DNA of 31,709 nt from a virus: IMG/VR virus record IMGVR_UViG_3300027710_001321, positions 1 to 31,709 of that record; one strand, given 5' to 3'. The notes beneath the pieces are model-generated. The model did not search any database and had not been told where the DNA came from. It worked only from the letters and a program-made list of their open reading frames with translations. Positions 28,416 through 31,709 of the stretch are shown here, piece by piece. The number at the start of each line of letters is the position of its first letter. Within the stretch, counting starts at the first letter, position 1. A program made the translations under genes and the position numbers.

Positions 28416-28985
28416 TTATTTGTCAAGCCCAATGGCTTTATCCCAATTTTTTATAGACCAATGACCAATGCCACAAGCATCTGCCACATCATTATCTGTT
28501 ATATTTCTGTCATACTGTATATTGATAAAGTTAATTGTTCTTTGCTTTCTTAGATCTCTTTCATAGGACTTAAGCCATGAGTCTGACTTCCCTGGATTTT
28601 GTGATTTAATATATAGTTTCTCATCTTTGGATATCTTTTTGTTTCCAATAAAATTTTGCCAAGTGATTGGGGCTACTCTACCTATAACCTTAGTTCCAGA
28701 CTGTCCTGCTGCTCCAAGAATAGCCCCTTGAACCAGTGCAAGATCTGCAGCAGTCTTAGGACTATTCATAAATACTGTATGCTCAATAACGATAGCCTCA
28801 AAACCTTCGTACATATCAAGAAACGCCTTTACTTTTTTACCAGCGTCCATAACCTTTTCATAGGTATTGCTTCCTTCAAAATTGATCTTTCCAACAGTGC
28901 CCAACGCTTTTTGTTGGGTATCAAACAAAGCAAAAGCAAGACTGTTTGTGCTTGCATCAATAGCACATATAGTCTTTGGCATCAT
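28416..28985 (-). CDS. RuvC-like Holliday junction resolvase
   Basis: 189 aa from the ATG at 28985, with GGGG 7 nt upstream; ATGs at 28991 and 28982 are also possible. RNase-H-fold acidic residues: D in TICAIDASTNSLAFALFD, E in FEAIVIEHTVF, and D in ITDNDVADACGIGHW near the end, matching RuvC-type resolvases of phages. The end SIKNWDKAIGLDK is close to that of small phage RuvC proteins. It would cut branched DNA before packaging. Confidence 0.85.
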   Translation of the reverse strand: MMPKTICAIDASTNSLAFALFDTQQKALGTVGKINFEGSNTYEKVMDAGKKVKAFLDMYEGFEAIVIEHTVFMNSPKTAADLALVQGAILGAAGQSGTKVIGRVAPITWQNFIGNKKISKDEKLYIKSQNPGKSDSWLKSYERDLRKQRTINFINIQYDRNITDNDVADACGIGHWSIKNWDKAIGLDK

Positions 28986-28998
28986 CTCCATACCCCAT

Positions 28999-29283
28999 TT
29001 ATTCTTCACTGTTGCCCATACCCTTAATCTTTTTTAATGTTTTTAAAACAATTACAGGATTAACAAAACACTCTACGCATAGCGGTTCATCATTATATAT
29101 TGATAAACTTTTTTGACAACCCTTGCATTTTCTTTCTTTACCAATTCTTTTTTGACGACGAAGCACCAGATATCGCTCTGCAATTTTTTCTTTAGTTGCT
29201 TGCTCTCTGCATTGAACAGAGCAATATATCTGGTAACTAACCTCTGTATTGAATTCTGAATCACACCATTTACAATGCTTCAT
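28999..29283 (-). CDS. Double zinc-ribbon protein
   Basis: 94 aa. Two zinc sites: CKWCDSEFNTEVSYQIYCSV with CSVQC (C4, C7, C21, C25 region) and CKGC...CVEC further on. A basic helix rich in Arg/Lys (REQATKEKIAERYLVLRR) lies between. DNA or RNA binding is likely. It overlaps the Cas4-like gene by 14 nt, so the two are translated together. Confidence 0.82.
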   Translation of the reverse strand: MKHCKWCDSEFNTEVSYQIYCSVQCREQATKEKIAERYLVLRRQKRIGKERKCKGCQKSLSIYNDEPLCVECFVNPVIVLKTLKKIKGMGNSEE

Positions 29284-30064
29284 CTTTCAATGGCTCCATA
29301 GATTTTAATTTAAATTCCCCCTTGCCAGCATCTGCACAGGCCTTTTTGATTGGGCATGACTTGCAAATCTTTGAATTGGATCTGTAGTTCTTTTCAGGAA
29401 GTGTTCTATCAACCCAAGCCTTTCTAACTGATCTCATCCAATCAAATGTCTGGTCTACCCATTTACGATAATAATCATTTACCTCAACAGGAAGAATTAG
29501 CAGTTCGTGATTGTTTTTATTTTCATAAATCAAAACTGCCTTAGGCTTCTTTAAAATTTTCATATATATGAGCAATTGAATTAGATGACCACTCTTTGGC
29601 TTCATATGTGCCTTTCGGTACTCAAAGCCTTCGTTCATCATTGTCTTAATTTCACCAAGGAGTTCTTCTCCTTGCCAGTTAACAATAACATCCCCATAAC
29701 CAAAAATTGGTGGATCTGTATATGTAATCTTAAATTCTGAATCAACTAAGAAGTCTGGGACATTGCCCATAGCCTCTTGGATTCTTTCGTGAGACTTTGT
29801 TCCTGCAGTCATATTTGCTGCACTGTATGGTGTTGCGTCATCTTCAAACATCTGTCCATCAAAAGCAAGGTACCAGTATCTTGGACACTCGCCATGCCCG
29901 TAGGCAATTGTAGATGGAGCAAAAGTTTTCTTTTGAGTTTGTTTATCAATACGATTAACTGTATAGCCAGACTGAATTTTTTCAGTCAAGCCAGCAGTAT
30001 CAATTGGATGGGCTGGTGGAACTTCTTGCTTTACCATAATTTGTTGCAGTAAACTTTTTGTCAT
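29270..30064 (-). CDS. Cas4-like PD-(D/E)XK exonuclease with Fe-S cluster
   Basis: 264 aa. GHGECPRYWYLAFDG supplies the first Cys; TKSHERIQEAM the motif-I His; GYGDVIVNW the Asp; LLGEIKTM the E-x-K; SGHLIQLLIYM the Q motif. C-terminal CKSCPIKKAC gives the other three Cys of a 4Fe-4S cluster. Cas4 and AddB-like nucleases have the same set. With no cas genes near, a role in phage recombination or end processing is more likely than CRISPR adaptation. Confidence 0.9.
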   Translation of the reverse strand: MTKSLLQQIMVKQEVPPAHPIDTAGLTEKIQSGYTVNRIDKQTQKKTFAPSTIAYGHGECPRYWYLAFDGQMFEDDATPYSAANMTAGTKSHERIQEAMGNVPDFLVDSEFKITYTDPPIFGYGDVIVNWQGEELLGEIKTMMNEGFEYRKAHMKPKSGHLIQLLIYMKILKKPKAVLIYENKNNHELLILPVEVNDYYRKWVDQTFDWMRSVRKAWVDRTLPEKNYRSNSKICKSCPIKKACADAGKGEFKLKSMEPLKDEAL

Positions 30065-30088
30065 GTTTTTCTCGTTTCTATTAGTATA

Positions 30089-30097
30089 AGTATAGCA
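30089..30097 (-). promoter_or_regulatory. Extended -10 promoter before the Cas4-like gene
   Basis: TGCTATACT on the minus strand, 24 nt before the ATG at 30064, with ACGAGAAA between. It lies between the stop of the 30100 gene and the Cas4-like gene. No consensus -35. Confidence 0.5.
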
Positions 30098-30099
30098 GA

Positions 30100-30405
30100 T
30101 TAGCGAGTTATATACTTGAGTGCAGAAACAAGATTGTTAATAGACTCTGCTGCAGTATAGTAAAGGTTTTTCTTTCCACGATCCGACTTGTCAACATTAG
30201 CCATCCATGTGGCTCTAAAGGCCATCTTTGCTGCTATTGCTTGTAGTCTTACAATCTCAATAGTTGCAACCTGTGTTGGAATATCTGGCTTAATAATAAT
30301 CTTAGCAATAAAGGTTAGTGCCTGAGTGAGTTCTTCATCTTGCATGTAGTCTGCTATTTCTGCAAGACCATTAACCATATCGATAGTAGTATTTTCAGTT
30401 TGCAC
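30100..30405 (-). CDS. Conserved helical phage protein
   Basis: 101 aa from the GTG at 30405, chosen for GAGGAG 7 nt upstream. All helical. The segment RLQAIAAKMAFRATWMANVD followed by KSDRGKKNLYYTAAESI is the kind of block kept among actinobacterial phages, as I recall, without known role. A helical bundle or an accessory DNA-replication factor is possible. It overlaps the oxygenase-like gene by 11 nt. Confidence 0.75.
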   Translation of the reverse strand: MQTENTTIDMVNGLAEIADYMQDEELTQALTFIAKIIIKPDIPTQVATIEIVRLQAIAAKMAFRATWMANVDKSDRGKKNLYYTAAESINNLVSALKYITR

Positions 30406-30988
30406 TAGAAGACTCCTCTTCACGACTTATTAAAACTTTTTGTTCCCATTCCTTTTCAAGAATTTTCATTTTTTCTTTATGGTCTTCAGAGATAAACTTG
30501 TTTGGACCATCCTTGCGCTCACAGTGACAGAATATAAGATCTACCACATCATCTTCTGATAACTCAGCGTCAGTTCTCCAATGTATCTGATCTGTTCCAG
30601 AAAATATTAGCCCATCATTATCTTTTAGCAAAAATTCTTTGCCCTCAACAACTAATGGCCAATCAATTGTGGACTTAACCTGAACATCTAAAGTTAGTTT
30701 ATGAACATCAAAAGCATCATCAAAATGAGGATAAAGTTTTGGTTTATACCCAAACTTACTAGAGTATCGAGCAAACTGATAGTCAGTAAGAACCCATTCG
30801 TCTCCATAGTATTTTTGAACAATTTCTTCAAAGTGTTTTCTTAAGTCTTCTCCCAGACCAACTAGGTATGCCCTATGGCCAAGTCTTGTCTGAACTCTAG
30901 TGTTTTCTTCTGGAGTAGAATCAATAACACTATATATGTGATCTATCTGTTCTTGTGTCAATATATTCTTGATAATCATGTTTTCCAT
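30395..30988 (-). CDS. 2OG-Fe(II)-oxygenase-like protein
   Basis: 197 aa from the ATG at 30988; a GTG five codons upstream is less likely because TATAAT lies 6 nt before the ATG. H88-F-D90 (LYPHFDDAFD) and H136 (QIHWRTD) are candidate iron ligands, and the LKDNDGLIFSGTDQIHW strand pair is as in the P4H-like group. The 2-oxoglutarate-binding Arg is not clear. Unlike the others, it lies in the recombination region. Confidence 0.75.
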   Translation of the reverse strand: MENMIIKNILTQEQIDHIYSVIDSTPEENTRVQTRLGHRAYLVGLGEDLRKHFEEIVQKYYGDEWVLTDYQFARYSSKFGYKPKLYPHFDDAFDVHKLTLDVQVKSTIDWPLVVEGKEFLLKDNDGLIFSGTDQIHWRTDAELSEDDVVDLIFCHCERKDGPNKFISEDHKEKMKILEKEWEQKVLISREEESSSAN

Positions 30989-30994
30989 ATTACT

Positions 30995-31000
30995 ATTATA
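30995..31000 (-). promoter_or_regulatory. -10 element, probably leaderless
   Basis: TATAAT on the minus strand, six bases before the ATG at 30988, within the last codons of the nuclease-like gene (GTGTATAAT; TG without the spacer base). Confidence 0.5.
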
Positions 31001-31280
31001 CACCCTCCACTAGTTGTTCAAGTATGCTCATTTCAATTATTGCAAGTCTTACTTTTGTGTTGCCCTCGCCAATTACGACCACTATTGCTGGATCTTTACT
31101 ATTCTTCATAGCATCTGTAGTAGCCTTCGCCCAAACCTCTTTATTTAAAGTAAAAGATTTTCCAACTTCTTTGAAGTCTACAACAAAGTTATTCCAAGAA
31201 GCATCACCCTTTTGAGTATTACGACCAGAGTTTTTGTGCTGCTTGGCACCTATTCTTTTAGACTCACTCTTCTCCGTCAT
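30996..31280 (-). CDS. PD-(D/E)XK-like nuclease (resolvase/VRR-NUC type), tentative
   Basis: 94 aa from the ATG at 31280. KRIGAKQHKNSGRNTQKGD then WNNFVVDFKEVGKSFTLN fits the S-G-x5-K-G-D...D-x-K arrangement of Hjc-like or VRR-NUC phage nucleases, followed by the usual helix (EVWAKATTDAMKNSKDPAIV). The catalytic set would be the Asp in KGD and D-F-K. Holliday-junction cutting would be redundant with the RuvC-like gene. It overlaps the zinc protein by 17 nt. Confidence 0.65.
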   Translation of the reverse strand: MTEKSESKRIGAKQHKNSGRNTQKGDASWNNFVVDFKEVGKSFTLNKEVWAKATTDAMKNSKDPAIVVVIGEGNTKVRLAIIEMSILEQLVEGV

Positions 31281-31443
31281 CAAAATCCTTCTTTTTTCTT
31301 CTTCCTAAATACACTGTTGTCAAGTGCTTTTCTTTGCACATCCAAGTCAATGTCTTTGTTGCAGCATAACACCTTAGTGTTGGAACAATTGCCTTACAGG
31401 TATGACATGTCCATTGACCTTGATAGACTGTATACTTATCCAT
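31264..31443 (-). CDS. Small zinc-ribbon-like protein, 59 aa
   Basis: Found by translating the gap. QWTCHTCKAIVPTLRCYAAT and LTWMCKEKHLTTVYLGRRK hold a C-x2-C, a third Cys and a C-x3-H, a likely zinc knuckle, followed by a basic patch and an acidic end. Its ATG overlaps the recA stop region (ATGGATAA, different frames). No named family. Confidence 0.75.
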   Translation of the reverse strand: MDKYTVYQGQWTCHTCKAIVPTLRCYAATKTLTWMCKEKHLTTVYLGRRKKKDFDDGEE

Positions 31444-31709
31444 TTAGTTTATTCTTGATAGATTCTTGCAAGTCAAGGTCCTCTCTTACACGGTTTACAA
31501 ATGCTTCTTTACCCTGGACTTTTGAACCATCAGGCAATATGTACCATGCACCTGTTCGTTCTACAATGCCATTCAACTCTGCGGTAGTAACCAGATCACC
31601 AATGGTATCAAGACCAATATCGTCACCTCTAAAATAAAAATCATACTCACCAGACTGGAACCCTGGAGAGGTTTTGGAGAACTGGAGTTCCCACTTAATA
31701 GTTCTACCA
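31436..31709 (-). CDS. recA: RecA-like recombinase, C-terminal part (cut by window edge)
   Basis: 90 codons visible, N-terminus beyond 31709. The sequence FYFRGDDIGLDTIGDLVTTA, LNGIVERTGAWYILPDGSKV and QGKEAFVNRV corresponds to the RecA region after the core: GxxIDL, the GIVEKSGAWY-like block and the QGKExxxxxL helix. Strand exchange in phage recombination is the expected role. The ATPase motifs are outside the window. It overlaps the zinc protein gene by 8 nt. Confidence 0.88.
   Translation of the reverse strand, partial: GRTIKWELQFSKTSPGFQSGEYDFYFRGDDIGLDTIGDLVTTAELNGIVERTGAWYILPDGSKVQGKEAFVNRVREDLDLQESIKNKLNG

Noticed and set aside
29270-30064. CRISPR adaptation gene cas4
   Set aside because: Motifs are Cas4-like but there is no cas1, cas2 or repeat array; phage Cas4-like nucleases are common outside CRISPR.
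30989-31003. GTG start for the 30395 oxygenase-like gene
   Set aside because: The five extra codons cover the TATAAT element; the ATG at 30988 fits the leaderless pattern seen elsewhere.
1-31709. Integrase, att site or insertion sequence
   Set aside because: No recombinase, transposase or terminal repeats were seen, so there is no sequence support for a prophage or a transposon in this window.

Overview
The window reads as part of an AT-rich, tightly packed tailed-phage genome. A large terminase subunit, a terminase-small-like protein, a CHAP endolysin, holin-like membrane proteins, a RecA C-terminus, recombination nucleases and a phage tRNA cluster support this. A WhiB-like Fe-S regulator, a small CxxC protein of a type common in actinobacteria and their phages, and apparent leaderless transcripts point to an actinobacterial host. 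The low GC would suit a streamlined freshwater lineage, but that last step is inference.

Apart from four plus-strand tRNAs at the left edge and one plus-strand sulfotransferase-like gene, everything is on the minus strand, so transcription runs right to left. In that direction: (1) 31.7-28.1 kb, DNA processing: RecA C-terminus, a PD-(D/E)XK-like nuclease, a Cas4-like nuclease, a RuvC-like resolvase, zinc-ribbon, HTH and DUF3310-like proteins; (2) 27.9-25.6 kb, terminase; (3) 25.6-21.7 kb, two large exported proteins (Ig-like, and a PA14 protein with a PEPT stalk) plus two holin-like membrane proteins; (4) 21.7-19.5 kb, a proteasome-beta-like Ntn hydrolase, a JmjC-like cupin and a secreted trypsin-like protease; (5) 19.4-9.6 kb, a modification island with three SGNH-hydrolase paralogues around a NodU/TobZ-type carbamoyltransferase, a GT60-like glycosyltransferase, five 2OG-Fe(II) oxygenases or oxygenase-like proteins and a DUF6065-like protein; (6) 9.4-2.3 kb, the endolysin and many small genes (FmdB zinc ribbon, kinase-nucleotidyltransferase fusion, SNase, thioredoxin, WhiB, XapX, Hsp20); (7) 2.3-0.3 kb, a hairpin-rich noncoding stretch, an HNH nuclease, another oxygenase and a Cys-rich phage protein. 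No portal, capsid or tail genes were recognised, so they probably lie outside the window.

Many genes are coupled by TAATG or ATGA overlaps. Several genes shorter than 60 codons sit in the gaps of these chains and were found by translating the gaps by hand. Promoters can be read mostly as extended -10 elements (TGN-TATAAT-like). At least five lie 5-7 nt from an ATG, which implies leaderless mRNAs; others have Shine-Dalgarno sequences.

The most unusual content is the dense set of small-molecule or protein modifying enzymes (eight oxygenase-like genes in 31.7 kb, carbamoyltransferase, SGNH trio, glycosyltransferase, sulfotransferase-like gene). Next come three exported proteins, one of which appears to start at AUU, and the proteasome-like peptidase, whose Thr1/Asp17/Lys33 spacing is exact and whose promoter carries an inverted repeat.
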